DNA of 49,473 nucleotides from an uncultured SAR86 cluster bacterium (lineage in GTDB: Bacteria > Pseudomonadota > Gammaproteobacteria > Magnimaribacterales > TMED112). This document shows, one piece after another, positions 1 to 7,529 of this stretch. Made by a program: the position numbers and the translations under genes. The stretch is from positions 1-49,473 of the forward strand of contig CACATF010000005.1 of the NCBI GenBank assembly GCA_902535365.1, read 5' to 3'. How positions within the stretch are numbered: position 1 is the first letter of the stretch; the number at the start of each line of letters is the position of its first letter. The notes under the pieces are model-generated. The model worked only from the letters and a program-made list of their open reading frames with translations. It was not told where the DNA came from and made no database searches.

Positions 1-500
1 TTAAATAGCTTATATCCATTCTTTTCAAACATATATGAACCGCATGAATTAAATGGCTTGTCTTCATCTACATAAGCATGTATTTCCTGATCTGTTAGAT
101 CCTTCATTATCATGGATGTCTTTATTAATTGTGATGAAATTACTTCATCATTTTTTACAAATACATATGAACCTATTAAAAAATGCTCATTTGAGCGTAA
201 TTCTTTAAGATTGTTTATTGCATTATCTCTTGTTCCAGGTTTTTCGAAAATTCTGTCGTTAAGCGAACATATCTGATCACACCCTAAGATAAGGGAGTCA
301 GGGTAATCCTTAGATATGCTTAATGCCTTCTCTTTTGCTAAAAAAGTACTTAACTCTGATGGTGATAGATTTGGATTATCTGTTTTAAGTTTATCTTCAT
401 TGCATGTTGGTGATATGTGTTTAAAAGGGATTGAGTATTTCTCAAGGATTGAAATTCTTATTGCTGATGAAGAAGCAAGTATAAAATCTTCTGATCTCAA
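1..500 (-). CDS. yceF: Maf/YceF-like nucleotide pyrophosphatase (3' end cut by window edge)
   Basis: Predicted Maf-family nucleotide pyrophosphatase, which in the YceF branch hydrolyses 7-methyl-GTP as a house-cleaning step. Reading the minus strand from a TTG at 500 gives about 166 residues open to the window edge. Visible family marks are FILASSSAIR near the N-terminus (Maf ASxSPRR region, with the SPRR part degenerate), LILGCDQIC with the catalytic Asp, a KPGTRDNA segment and HAYVDEDKPFNSCGSY, all in YceF order. The TTG is chosen because folE ends with TAA only 3 bases upstream in the same frame, so no earlier start is possible. It probably forms an operon with folE. There is no ATG, which is why simple ORF callers miss it. 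Confidence 0.8.
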   Translation of the reverse strand, partial: MRSEDFILASSSAIRISILEKYSIPFKHISPTCNEDKLKTDNPNLSPSELSTFLAKEKALSISKDYPDSLILGCDQICSLNDRIFEKPGTRDNAINNLKELRSNEHFLIGSYVFVKNDEVISSQLIKTSMIMKDLTDQEIHAYVDEDKPFNSCGSYMFEKNGYKLF

Positions 501-503
501 TGC

Positions 504-1082
504 TTATTTTTGTGGAAGTTTAATGAATGTTAGGAATTCATTCCTAGTTCTTGGATTTTCTTTAAAAATACCTCTCATACAGCTCGTAACTGTAGAAGAT
601 TCAGGTTTATGTATACCTCTTGTAGTCATACATTGATGAGCAGCATCAACGACAACCGCAACACCCTTGGGCTCAAGGACCTTTTCAATGGTATTTGCTA
701 TTTGAGCTGTCATAGTTTCTTGCGTTTGTAGTCTTTTTCCAAAGGCATCTACAATTCTTGCTAGTTTACTAATTCCAACTACTCGGTTGTTTGGAATATA
801 GGCAATATGAGCTTTCCCAAGAATCGGCACTATATGATGTTCACAATGAGATTCAAGCCTAATGTTTTTAACAAGAACCATTTCATCATAGCCCTCAACT
901 TCTTCAAATGTTTTTCTTAAGATTTCTTCTGGATCATCATCATACCCAGCAAAAAACTCCTCATAAGCCTTAACTACTCTCTTGGGTGTTTCAACTAATC
1001 CCTCTCTATCAGGGTTGTCACCAGCCCATTCAATAAGTGTTCTTACAGCTTTTTGAGCTTCTTCTCTTGTTGGTTTACTCAT
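504..1082 (-). CDS. folE: GTP cyclohydrolase I
   Basis: Converts GTP to 7,8-dihydroneopterin triphosphate, the first step to tetrahydrofolate or other pterins; cytoplasmic homodecamer in the family. The 192-residue protein is full length for short bacterial FolE. The zinc ligands are visible as C80 and H83 in ESHCEHH and C151 in AHQCMTTRG, with the conserved KLARIVDAF and QTQETMTAQIA segments between them. The maf/yceF gene follows 3 bases downstream on the same strand, so the two are probably co-transcribed. A TATAAT lies 9 bases before the ATG with no visible Shine-Dalgarno, so the message may be nearly leaderless. Confidence 0.97.
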   Translation of the reverse strand: MSKPTREEAQKAVRTLIEWAGDNPDREGLVETPKRVVKAYEEFFAGYDDDPEEILRKTFEEVEGYDEMVLVKNIRLESHCEHHIVPILGKAHIAYIPNNRVVGISKLARIVDAFGKRLQTQETMTAQIANTIEKVLEPKGVAVVVDAAHQCMTTRGIHKPESSTVTSCMRGIFKENPRTRNEFLTFIKLPQK

Positions 1083-1097
1083 AATGGCCTCATTATA
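1083..1097 (-). promoter_or_regulatory. Candidate -10 box for folE, near-leaderless
   Basis: On the minus strand a perfect TATAAT (plus positions 1092-1097) is followed by 9 bases and then the folE ATG. No convincing -35 hexamer is seen at 16-18 bases. Transcription from this box would begin within about 3 bases of the start codon. The sequence is AT-rich, so a chance match is possible. Confidence 0.4.
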
Positions 1098-1121
1098 ACG
1101 AGATATCCTTAAAATAACTAA

Positions 1122-2069
1122 TCAGATCTCAAGGATTAATGATTCTAATGTTTTATTATCAACATTAATTACACTAATTTCGACTATATCTTTTTCGATT
1201 GAAATTAGTCCAAAATTATTTTCAGTGTAAGTTTTGCCTAGTAACAAAGAATCAGTCTCTTCGGAATATGTTGGTCTATTTAAGGAAGAAGCAGTTATTT
1301 CAGTTATATCATTATATTGATAAAGACCAGCTCTGTGCCTATCACCGCTAACAACTATCACTCTTGAATCAAGACTTTCAAGTAGTGTGAGAAGTTTATT
1401 GCGTTCGCTAGGAATGTTGCTCCATTTTTCAAATCTATGTTCAGTTGCCAAAACCTGTATGGACGAAGCCATAATCAATAGGTCATGTTCTTGCTTAAGA
1501 GTATCTTTAAGCCATTCCCATTGCTTGTGCCCTAAGAAAGTAGCATCTGGTTCTAAATTGGGCAGATATACGTCATCTTTCTCTTCAATATTTGATCTAA
1601 AATATCTTGTATCAAGACCAACAAATAATACTCTTAAGCCATTTATATTTTGCAGTTGTTGATAGTATATGCCTTCTCTATTCGCTCTGGGATCATTATC
1701 AGGAATATCCCAAAAATCTATGTATAAGTCTTGAGCATATTCTTTGAAACGATAAGAACCGCCACCATCATTTTTCCCATAATCATGATCGTCCCAAATT
1801 ACATGAATTTGTTTTGACATCAACCAACTTGGCAAAACTTTTTTTTGTTTGTCATATGAGCGCTTTAGTTTCCATGGTAAACCAGACGGCACATCGCCAT
1901 AGATATTATCTCCAAGAAAAAAGAAAGAATCGATATTATTGTCGTTTACAGCATCCCAGATGGGTGCAGGGTGATCTTGGTGCAAGCAAGAACCTAAAGC
2001 TATTTTGTATGTTTCTTGAGAATGTATACTGAACGTAGTTAATAAAAGTAATAATGCCCGACTTAACAT
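1122..2069 (-). CDS. Secreted PhoD-like alkaline phosphatase / phosphodiesterase
   Basis: Metallophosphoesterase of the PhoD-like family, predicted to release phosphate from organic phosphate esters or diesters outside the cytoplasm. The 315-residue protein starts with a signal peptide (MLSRALLLLLTTFSIHS). The family order is clear: GSC near residue 27, FLGDNIYGD, then WDDHDYGKNDGG, and near the C-terminus VVSGDRHRAG, which supply Asp, Asn and His metal ligands. It is much shorter than classic Bacillus PhoD because the N-terminal extension is absent. No Tat twin-arginine motif is visible, so Sec export is likely. The true substrate cannot be told from sequence. It fits the phosphate theme of the 15-34 kb region. 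Confidence 0.85.
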   Translation of the reverse strand: MLSRALLLLLTTFSIHSQETYKIALGSCLHQDHPAPIWDAVNDNNIDSFFFLGDNIYGDVPSGLPWKLKRSYDKQKKVLPSWLMSKQIHVIWDDHDYGKNDGGGSYRFKEYAQDLYIDFWDIPDNDPRANREGIYYQQLQNINGLRVLFVGLDTRYFRSNIEEKDDVYLPNLEPDATFLGHKQWEWLKDTLKQEHDLLIMASSIQVLATEHRFEKWSNIPSERNKLLTLLESLDSRVIVVSGDRHRAGLYQYNDITEITASSLNRPTYSEETDSLLLGKTYTENNFGLISIEKDIVEISVINVDNKTLESLILEI

Positions 2070-2121
2070 CTGTATATTTTAAGTATTATTCTTTGCAAAA
2101 CAACTTATTAAAAGTAACAAT

Positions 2122-2433
2122 ATGCATATGAAAAGATTAGTTTTTATTTCTTTCCTAATCATAACTGGCTGTAGCTCAACCCCACCAATACCAGAAGAAC
2201 AAGATTTTCTATTACAATCTGATCAAATTGCCCAAATAGAAAAGAAAGATCAAACAATTATTCACTCATGCGTTGAAACTGTGCGTTCACAAAGCGTTGG
2301 TGTACGAGAGTATTATCGTGATTTAATTGCAAGAAATGGTTGGGATTGTGTTAAATATGCCAAAGAAATAGCTGCTGAACTTAATAATCAGACCACTGAT
2401 GAAGATTTTGACTCTTTAGAAGCCAATTCCTAA
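2122..2433 (+). CDS. Small lipoprotein of unknown function
   Basis: A 103-residue predicted lipoprotein: a short hydrophobic signal ends in the lipobox ITGC followed by SSTPP, so the mature protein would start at that Cys and be anchored in a membrane. Two further Cys lie in the mature part. The rest is polar and probably helical. I do not recognise the family. The second ATG at 2128 (MKRLVF) makes an equally good signal peptide start and may be the real one; no Shine-Dalgarno is seen for either. It is divergent from the PhoD-like gene, 52 bases apart. Confidence 0.7.
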   Translation: MHMKRLVFISFLIITGCSSTPPIPEEQDFLLQSDQIAQIEKKDQTIIHSCVETVRSQSVGVREYYRDLIARNGWDCVKYAKEIAAELNNQTTDEDFDSLEANS

Positions 2434-2548
2434 ACCCTACTTGAATCTTCTTACTATATTGAAGTATCATTACGTGCTAGACCTTCAGTCTTTAATCCGA
2501 CAAGAAGTCTATTTAAAGCGGGTTAAAGAGATTATCTAGTGATAATAG

Positions 2549-2623
2549 GCGACCATAGTATAACGGCTATTACGAGGCCTTGCCAAGGCTTAGATTCGAG
2601 TTCGATTCTCGATGGTCGCTCCA
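2549..2623 (+). tRNA. glyV: tRNA-Gly (anticodon GCC)
   Basis: A 75-base cloverleaf folds: acceptor GCGACCA pairs with TGGTCGC, the anticodon stem AGGCC/GGCTT encloses loop TTGCCAA with anticodon GCC, and the T stem TCGAG/CTCGA encloses TTCGATT. The 3' CCA is encoded (2621-2623). The next gene, a LOG-family protein, starts only 17 bases later, so the two probably share a transcript. Confidence 0.95.
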
Positions 2624-2639
2624 TTTACAAGGGGCAAAA

Positions 2640-3404
2640 ATGGAACGTAAAGAAGATCTAAAGTTTTCCTACCAGGAAGACGACTTTATCCAATCTAAGG
2701 ATGGTCGGCTATTAAGAGTTTTAGCTGAATATCAATATCCTAACCTTCAATTTGAAAAACTAGGAGTTAAAAACTTAATTGTTTTTTTTGGTTCTGCACG
2801 AGCATTAAATCAAGAACAAACACAAAATCTTATTGAAAGCTCACCTAATGATCCACTCTTAAAAATGTCGAAATATTATGATTCTACTGAAAAGTTAGCT
2901 GCCAAAATTGGTTCTTGGACACTTAAAGATTCATCTAGAAATGAGTATGCAATCTGTACAGGGGGTGGCCCAGGAATTATGACTGCTGCTAACAAAGGAG
3001 CCTATGAAGTAGGTGCTAAAAGTGTTGGATTGAATATTGATCTACCATTTGAAAATATAGAAAACCCATACATAACTAAAGGTCTTAATTTTAATTTTAA
3101 ATATTTCTTCTTAAGAAAATTCATGTTTGCTTATCGAAGTGAAGCACTCATTATTATGCCAGGAGGATTTGGTACTTTAGATGAGTTATTCGAAATACTT
3201 ACACTCATTCAAACTGAAAAAATTAACCGTAAATTTCCTATAGTTATGTTTGGAAGTGGGTTTTGGAATTCTTTAATTAATACTGAGGTATTTAAAGAAT
3301 ATGGCGTTATAAGTAATTCAGATCTGGATCATATTCTTGTTACTGACAGTATAGATGAAGCATATGAGCATGTAATTAAGGGATTAACTAAAATCGCCAC
3401 TTAA
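2640..3404 (+). CDS. LOG-family / TIGR00730-type Rossmann protein
   Basis: Predicted nucleoside 5'-monophosphate phosphoribohydrolase (LOG family, formerly annotated lysine decarboxylase), which cleaves a nucleotide N-glycosidic bond to release the base. Family motifs are CTGGGPGIMTAANKGA in the middle and MPGGFGTLDELFE (the PGGxGTxxE signature) near residue 180. The 254-residue length resembles the longer bacterial forms. The open frame continues upstream to an ATG at 2580, but that lies inside the tRNA-Gly; the start at 2640 follows a good AAGGGG Shine-Dalgarno at about -11 to -6. There is no room for a separate promoter after the tRNA. Confidence 0.88.
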   Translation: MERKEDLKFSYQEDDFIQSKDGRLLRVLAEYQYPNLQFEKLGVKNLIVFFGSARALNQEQTQNLIESSPNDPLLKMSKYYDSTEKLAAKIGSWTLKDSSRNEYAICTGGGPGIMTAANKGAYEVGAKSVGLNIDLPFENIENPYITKGLNFNFKYFFLRKFMFAYRSEALIIMPGGFGTLDELFEILTLIQTEKINRKFPIVMFGSGFWNSLINTEVFKEYGVISNSDLDHILVTDSIDEAYEHVIKGLTKIAT

Positions 3405-3414
3405 TTCTATTTTT

Positions 3415-3507
3415 TCTATCTGTTTGTTTTTTTGAGGCACGAATGTTCATTAAAAAATATATGCCAAAGAGACTTAGTAACAAAACTACAATAAGAAGGA
3501 ATTCCAT
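3415..3507 (-). CDS. 30-aa single-TM microprotein
   Basis: A 30-codon frame starts at an ATG whose A is the last base of the TAA of the preceding gene (TAATG), the classical arrangement for coupled translation. It encodes a hydrophobic stretch (about residues 3-20, EFLLIVVLLLSLFGIYFLM) followed by a basic tail RASKKTNR and TAG. This is a predicted single-pass membrane peptide with the basic tail probably cytoplasmic. No family is recognised. The support is the overlap and composition only. It resembles five other tiny membrane proteins in this window in size and placement. Confidence 0.45.
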
Positions 3508-4274
3508 TACCTGCTTCTTAATTTAATTAACAATCTAAGTATTTCTAGATATAGCCAAATAAGCGTTACCATTAATGAAAAAGCACCATACCATTCAAGA
3601 TATTTAGGAGCTCCTGCTTCTGCACCTTGTTCGATATAGTCAAAATCTAAAACAAGATTTAATGCCGCAATACAGACAACCACTAATGAGAAACCTATAC
3701 CAAACAAACCATTATCATGAATAAATCCAATTGAGGTACCAAAAAACATCATGATAATATTCAACATGTATACAGCAAACACCGCAAAAGTAGCTGAGAA
3801 TAACATCAATCTAAAATTTTGGTCTGGTTTAATGATCCCTGTTTTATAGGCAAATAATAGTCCAAACATTGTTGCAAAAGTTAAGGTTACAGCCTGAATT
3901 GTAATCCCTGCAAACTGAGCCTCATACATTGCAGAAATTCCTCCCAGAGCAAATCCTTTGGCCAGTGCATATAGTGGTGCAGTAAAAGGGGCCCATGTTC
4001 GCTTAAAAATGGTGATCAGAGCAAAAACAAAACCAACCAGTGACCCACCTATGGTTAATGTAGCTATAGCATCAGCCCCATAGGAGAAATATTGATTCCA
4101 TGTATATGCTGCAGTTAGGAGGACGAGCAAAAGACTCATTCCTACTTTATTTACAGTTCCTTGGAGTGTCATTTTGGGTAGAGAAACATCAATGATTTTT
4201 TCAGAGAATGTTTGGTCAGAAAACATTGGGTTCCCTGATCGTCCAAATGTTTGTAAGGCTTGTTTTTGATTCAT
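3507..4274 (-). CDS. Bax inhibitor-1 / YccA-like membrane protein
   Basis: Integral membrane protein of the Bax inhibitor-1-like group (the bacterial variant with an N-terminal cytoplasmic stretch, MNQKQALQTFGRSGNPMF). Seven hydrophobic segments follow; the Asp pair near the C-terminal helices (NLVLDFDYIEQG) is typical of the family, which in related proteins acts as a pH-sensitive calcium leak or modulates FtsH. At 255 residues it is full length. It diverges from the PLP dehydratase gene with only 28 bases between the starts, so both promoters must be very compact. Confidence 0.88.
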   Translation of the reverse strand: MNQKQALQTFGRSGNPMFSDQTFSEKIIDVSLPKMTLQGTVNKVGMSLLLVLLTAAYTWNQYFSYGADAIATLTIGGSLVGFVFALITIFKRTWAPFTAPLYALAKGFALGGISAMYEAQFAGITIQAVTLTFATMFGLLFAYKTGIIKPDQNFRLMLFSATFAVFAVYMLNIIMMFFGTSIGFIHDNGLFGIGFSLVVVCIAALNLVLDFDYIEQGAEAGAPKYLEWYGAFSLMVTLIWLYLEILRLLIKLRSR

Positions 4275-4290
4275 AATAAGAAAACTAGTT

Positions 4291-4302
4291 TAAAATATAT
4301 AT
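4291..4302 (+). promoter_or_regulatory. Candidate -10 box giving a leaderless dehydratase message
   Basis: TAAAAT at 4291-4296 is followed by exactly 6 bases and then the GTG start at 4303. No Shine-Dalgarno lies in the gap. The divergent gene starts only 28 bases away, leaving no room for a longer leader. No -35 is obvious. Confidence 0.35.
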
Positions 4303-5265
4303 GTGGTAAATATAAACGACCTTCAAGATAGCTACAACAGAATATCTAAGTATTTGGTTACCACACCAATCCTTCAATCAGAAAACCTTAATAAAGAATT
4401 TAACGCTGATATTTATTTAAAAAATGAAGTTGAGCAACTGACTGGGTCATTTAAAATCAGAGGCGCTTTATCTGCATTAAGTAAGTTAAAGGAGGATGGC
4501 ATCGAAGGGGTGGTTGCTTTTTCATCGGGTAATCATGCTCAGGGTGTATCAAAAGCTGCACAAATATTTGATATGAAGGCAATAATTGTCATGCCAGAAG
4601 ACGCACCCTTAAATAAGATTGAAAAAACTAAATCAAATGGTGCTGAAGTTATTTTATATAAAAGACATATCGAATCACGTGAGAATATTGCAGAACAAAT
4701 CTCGCTTGAGAGAGGGTTTCCACTAGTAAAACCATTTGATAATGAATACATTATCGCAGGGCAGGGTAGTTTTGGTTTAGAGGCTTGCCAATTTTTTATG
4801 GGATCAAACATTAACCCTGATATTGTGTTGTCATGCACATCAGGTGGAGGACTTGTTGCAGGTACTAGTATTGCATTTAAACATTATTTTCCTGATGTTG
4901 AAATCTATCCTGTAGAACCACTTTCTTGCAATGACACCCAAATATCATTGGAAAACAAAACTAGAACCCGATTAAAAAATCACGAAAAAACTATTTGTGA
5001 TGCTCTTGAAGTTGAAATTCCTGGACAGATTACATTTCCAATAAATTTGCAAAACTGTAAGGGTGGTTTGGCTGTAACGGATGCAGAAGTATGTCAGGCT
5101 ATGAAATATCTATTTAATGAGTTTGGTGTGAAGGCTGAGCCAAGTGGGTGCGTCAGCCTTGCTGCTGTATTGTCCGGTAAGATAGATATAGCTAATAAAG
5201 TTGTTCTTGTAACTATTTCAGGCGGAAATGTTGATGACGAAGCTTTCCAAAGGTACATCACCTAA
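4303..5265 (+). CDS. Threonine/serine dehydratase-like PLP enzyme (fold type II)
   Basis: PLP-dependent dehydratase or racemase of the serine/threonine dehydratase family. The cofactor lysine sits in GSFKIRGAL (about residue 51), FSSGNHAQGVS binds the substrate carboxylate, and TSGGGLVAG is the phosphate-binding loop. The 320-residue protein lacks the C-terminal ACT domain of biosynthetic IlvA, which points to the catabolic TdcB / serine racemase / hydroxyaspartate dehydratase subgroup; the exact substrate is open. The start is GTG at 4303. An ATG at 4301 is out of frame and stops after two codons. Confidence 0.9.
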   Translation: MVNINDLQDSYNRISKYLVTTPILQSENLNKEFNADIYLKNEVEQLTGSFKIRGALSALSKLKEDGIEGVVAFSSGNHAQGVSKAAQIFDMKAIIVMPEDAPLNKIEKTKSNGAEVILYKRHIESRENIAEQISLERGFPLVKPFDNEYIIAGQGSFGLEACQFFMGSNINPDIVLSCTSGGGLVAGTSIAFKHYFPDVEIYPVEPLSCNDTQISLENKTRTRLKNHEKTICDALEVEIPGQITFPINLQNCKGGLAVTDAEVCQAMKYLFNEFGVKAEPSGCVSLAAVLSGKIDIANKVVLVTISGGNVDDEAFQRYIT

Positions 5266-5376
5266 TTACAGAAATTTAAACAATATAAAGATAAAACCTA
5301 AAATACACAGAGCTATCACCAATATAGATCCTAACGCATAGGTTATTTGCATAGCTTTATCTTCAACTTTACTCAT
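5266..5376 (-). CDS. 36-aa single-TM microprotein
   Basis: A 36-codon frame whose ATG lies inside the last codons of the photolyase gene (8-base overlap, ATGAGTAA), so it is placed for coupled translation. It begins MSKVEDKAMQ, then has one strong hydrophobic helix (about residues 12-34) and ends KFL. Predicted single-pass membrane peptide with a charged cytoplasmic head. Its stop codon abuts the stop of the convergent dehydratase gene without a spare base, so the frame exactly fills the space available. I do not recognise the family. Confidence 0.55.
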   Translation of the reverse strand: MSKVEDKAMQITYALGSILVIALCILGFIFILFKFL

Positions 5377-6853
5377 ATGTTGTTTGTTTTATAAAATTCT
5401 CTGCAGCTGTATATATTAATTTCTTTCGGTCCGGTGCAATCTTATCTAAACTTCTAGTCATAAGACTGAGTCTTGGATTTTTTGAAAAGAAAGATCTATT
5501 TTTTTCTATAAATTGCCAATATAAACCATCAACAACATCACACCATTCTCCTTTTTTGAAGTTTGACATTCTTAGTATGTAACTAGATCCACATATATAT
5601 GGTTTGGTTGAAAATACACCTCCATCCGCATATGTTCCCATTCCATAGACGTTTGGAACCATAACCCAGTCCGATGAATCAATAAACATTTCCATAAACC
5701 ATTTATAGATTTCATCAGGATGAATGCCTGACATATTCATAATATTTGAAAGTATCATTAGCCTATTGATGTGATGAGTGTATGCAAATTCATTGCAGCC
5801 TTGTATGGCATCATCTACTGGGGGTATGCCAGTCGTAGCATCATACCAGCATGACTTTAATTTTCTTTGATGACCCCAAAAATTTCTAGATATCATTTGA
5901 GAAGAGTAGTTTTGATAGATGCCTCTGATAAATTCACGCCATCCCATTATTTGTCTTATAAAGCCTTCAAGACTATTTAATGGGATATTGTTTTTCTTTG
6001 CATAGCTAATTGCTTTATTTATCACTTTATTAGGAGTCAATAAGCCCATATTCAGTGAAGAGCTTAATGCCGAATGCAACATAACATGTTGATTAGATGT
6101 AATAGCATCTTCATAAGGACCAAAATCTTTAAATCTTTCTTTTAAGAAAACATCAAACCACAATTCGGCTTGTTCATGAGTGTATGGGAACATGTTTGTT
6201 ATTGATCCAGGATGATCCTCAAAATTTTTATTAATAAAGCTACAAATATTCTCTTCATCTTCATGTTCTGCTATTACAGGCAAATCTGGGACGTTATAAT
6301 CTTTAGGGAGTTTTTGACGATTAAGCTCATCATAAGACCATTTGCCACCTTCTGGCTCATTACCATCAACTAAAATATCTAATGTTTTTCTTTGCTTTTT
6401 ATAATAATTAGCCATAAGAACAGTTTTTTTGCCATCTACATATGCACGAAACGATTCTCTAGAATCCATAAACATTTTTGTATTGTGTGTGGTAAGGGAA
6501 TAACCCTTTAATTTGATGAACTGATTAAGGTCATTTTCAAATGCTTTATCTTCTACCTCAAAAATACCAATTTCTGATACTTTGGAGTTAGAAATAGCAA
6601 TGTCCAACTTATCTAAAAAAGGGACTGTAAATTTATCTTCACAATCAAAGTACATCACCTCAAAACCATTCTCACGTAACTTATCACGGTAAGAGCGCAT
6701 AGCTCTATAAAATAATGCTATTTTAGATTTGTGATGTTTGACATCTGTGCATAAGCCCTGATCTTCAGACATGAAAATGATGTCCTCTTTTGAAAATGGG
6801 AGATCTGTTATTGGAAATAATTGGTTTCCAAGAATGATATTTATTCTGCTCAT
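5369..6853 (-). CDS. Photolyase/cryptochrome of the DPRP (CryB/PhrB-like) group
   Basis: FAD protein of the deoxyribodipyrimidine photolyase-related group, which in studied members is a (6-4) photolyase or bacterial cryptochrome. N-terminal RINIILGNQLFP is the family hallmark, and YTHHINRLMILSN and DWVMVPNVYGMGTYADGG lie in the C-terminal FAD domain. The Fe-S members have a CxxC before a third Cys near the C-terminus; here that stretch is shortened to MSNFKKGEWCDVVDGLYW with only one Cys, so a [4Fe-4S] cluster is doubtful. The start at 6853 is preferred over 6904 because MSRINIILG is the family N-terminus. 494 residues. Confidence 0.9.
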   Translation of the reverse strand: MSRINIILGNQLFPITDLPFSKEDIIFMSEDQGLCTDVKHHKSKIALFYRAMRSYRDKLRENGFEVMYFDCEDKFTVPFLDKLDIAISNSKVSEIGIFEVEDKAFENDLNQFIKLKGYSLTTHNTKMFMDSRESFRAYVDGKKTVLMANYYKKQRKTLDILVDGNEPEGGKWSYDELNRQKLPKDYNVPDLPVIAEHEDEENICSFINKNFEDHPGSITNMFPYTHEQAELWFDVFLKERFKDFGPYEDAITSNQHVMLHSALSSSLNMGLLTPNKVINKAISYAKKNNIPLNSLEGFIRQIMGWREFIRGIYQNYSSQMISRNFWGHQRKLKSCWYDATTGIPPVDDAIQGCNEFAYTHHINRLMILSNIMNMSGIHPDEIYKWFMEMFIDSSDWVMVPNVYGMGTYADGGVFSTKPYICGSSYILRMSNFKKGEWCDVVDGLYWQFIEKNRSFFSKNPRLSLMTRSLDKIAPDRKKLIYTAAENFIKQTTYE

Positions 6854-6915
6854 TAAAATTTGGTTATTGTTTATATATAAGGCCTTCCTTAATAACAAAA
6901 ACAACTTTTTGCTTC

Positions 6916-6927
6916 TATAATTAAACC
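6916..6927 (+). promoter_or_regulatory. Perfect -10 box, 6 bases before the next start
   Basis: TATAAT at 6916-6921 is followed by 6 bases (TAAACC) and the ATG of the lipoprotein gene at 6928. There is no Shine-Dalgarno. Transcription would start at or next to the ATG. The best of the candidate leaderless promoters in the window. Confidence 0.5.
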
Positions 6928-7524
6928 ATGATCAAACATATATATCAGTTGTTTTGTCTGTTGATCCTTGCATCATGCACAGACAATGATTTAGAAACTA
7001 CTGAAACACAATTGATTACAGATTCTTATTTCTTTCAGAAACAATCACTTAATTTCAATATTTATGAATGCAACCAATATCAAAATTATGACTTTAAGAA
7101 TTATCGTCAGAGCACTTCAACTCAAACCTTTTTGAAAATATCTGAGATTGCAGAAAAAGATAATGCCGTTGATGGGTGTATTCAAAAATACATGGAAGTA
7201 GATGAGCTAACACCCTCATCAAATTTTTTGATTGAGGATAGTTTTTTCATCGAGATAATGGACTGCAGTAAACTCAACCAAAATGACATTGAAACATCTA
7301 TAAGACCCTTCTTAGTTTCTATTGAAAATAACTCATTAGATCTTTGGGTTGCAGTTACTAAACTGAATAACAACCAATTTAATTGGATTAATATCTGGCC
7401 ATCTGAACAGACAAGAAATGATTTTATGCAAGATTGGGTTAACTCTTCTGCCTCTGGAAAACTAGCAAATGAACTAGGGAAGGATTTATTTTGCAATAAC
7501 CACAAAACGTACTCATTTAATTGA
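6928..7524 (+). CDS. Hypothetical lipoprotein
   Basis: A 198-residue protein with a signal peptide ending in lipobox ILASC followed by TDNDLE; the Asp at +2 could favour inner-membrane retention by the E. coli rule. The mature part is acidic and holds four more Cys (near ECNQY, DGCIQ, MDCSK and LFCNN), which could form disulfides in the periplasm. I do not recognise a family and do not assign a function. The GST gene follows within 5 bases and could be co-transcribed. The TATAAT six bases upstream suggests this gene heads the transcript. Confidence 0.75.
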   Translation: MIKHIYQLFCLLILASCTDNDLETTETQLITDSYFFQKQSLNFNIYECNQYQNYDFKNYRQSTSTQTFLKISEIAEKDNAVDGCIQKYMEVDELTPSSNFLIEDSFFIEIMDCSKLNQNDIETSIRPFLVSIENNSLDLWVAVTKLNNNQFNWINIWPSEQTRNDFMQDWVNSSASGKLANELGKDLFCNNHKTYSFN

Positions 7525-7529
7525 TTCCT

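Noticed and set aside
316-636. Plus-strand 106-aa frame across the maf/folE junction
   Set aside because: It is antisense to two recognisable genes and has no family features.
1122-2121. Pho box before the PhoD-like phosphatase
   Set aside because: I looked for CTGTCAT-type repeats at 11-base spacing in the divergent gap and found none.
2580-2639. N-terminal extension of the LOG gene from ATG 2580
   Set aside because: It lies inside the tRNA-Gly; the ATG at 2640 has a good Shine-Dalgarno and fits the protein.
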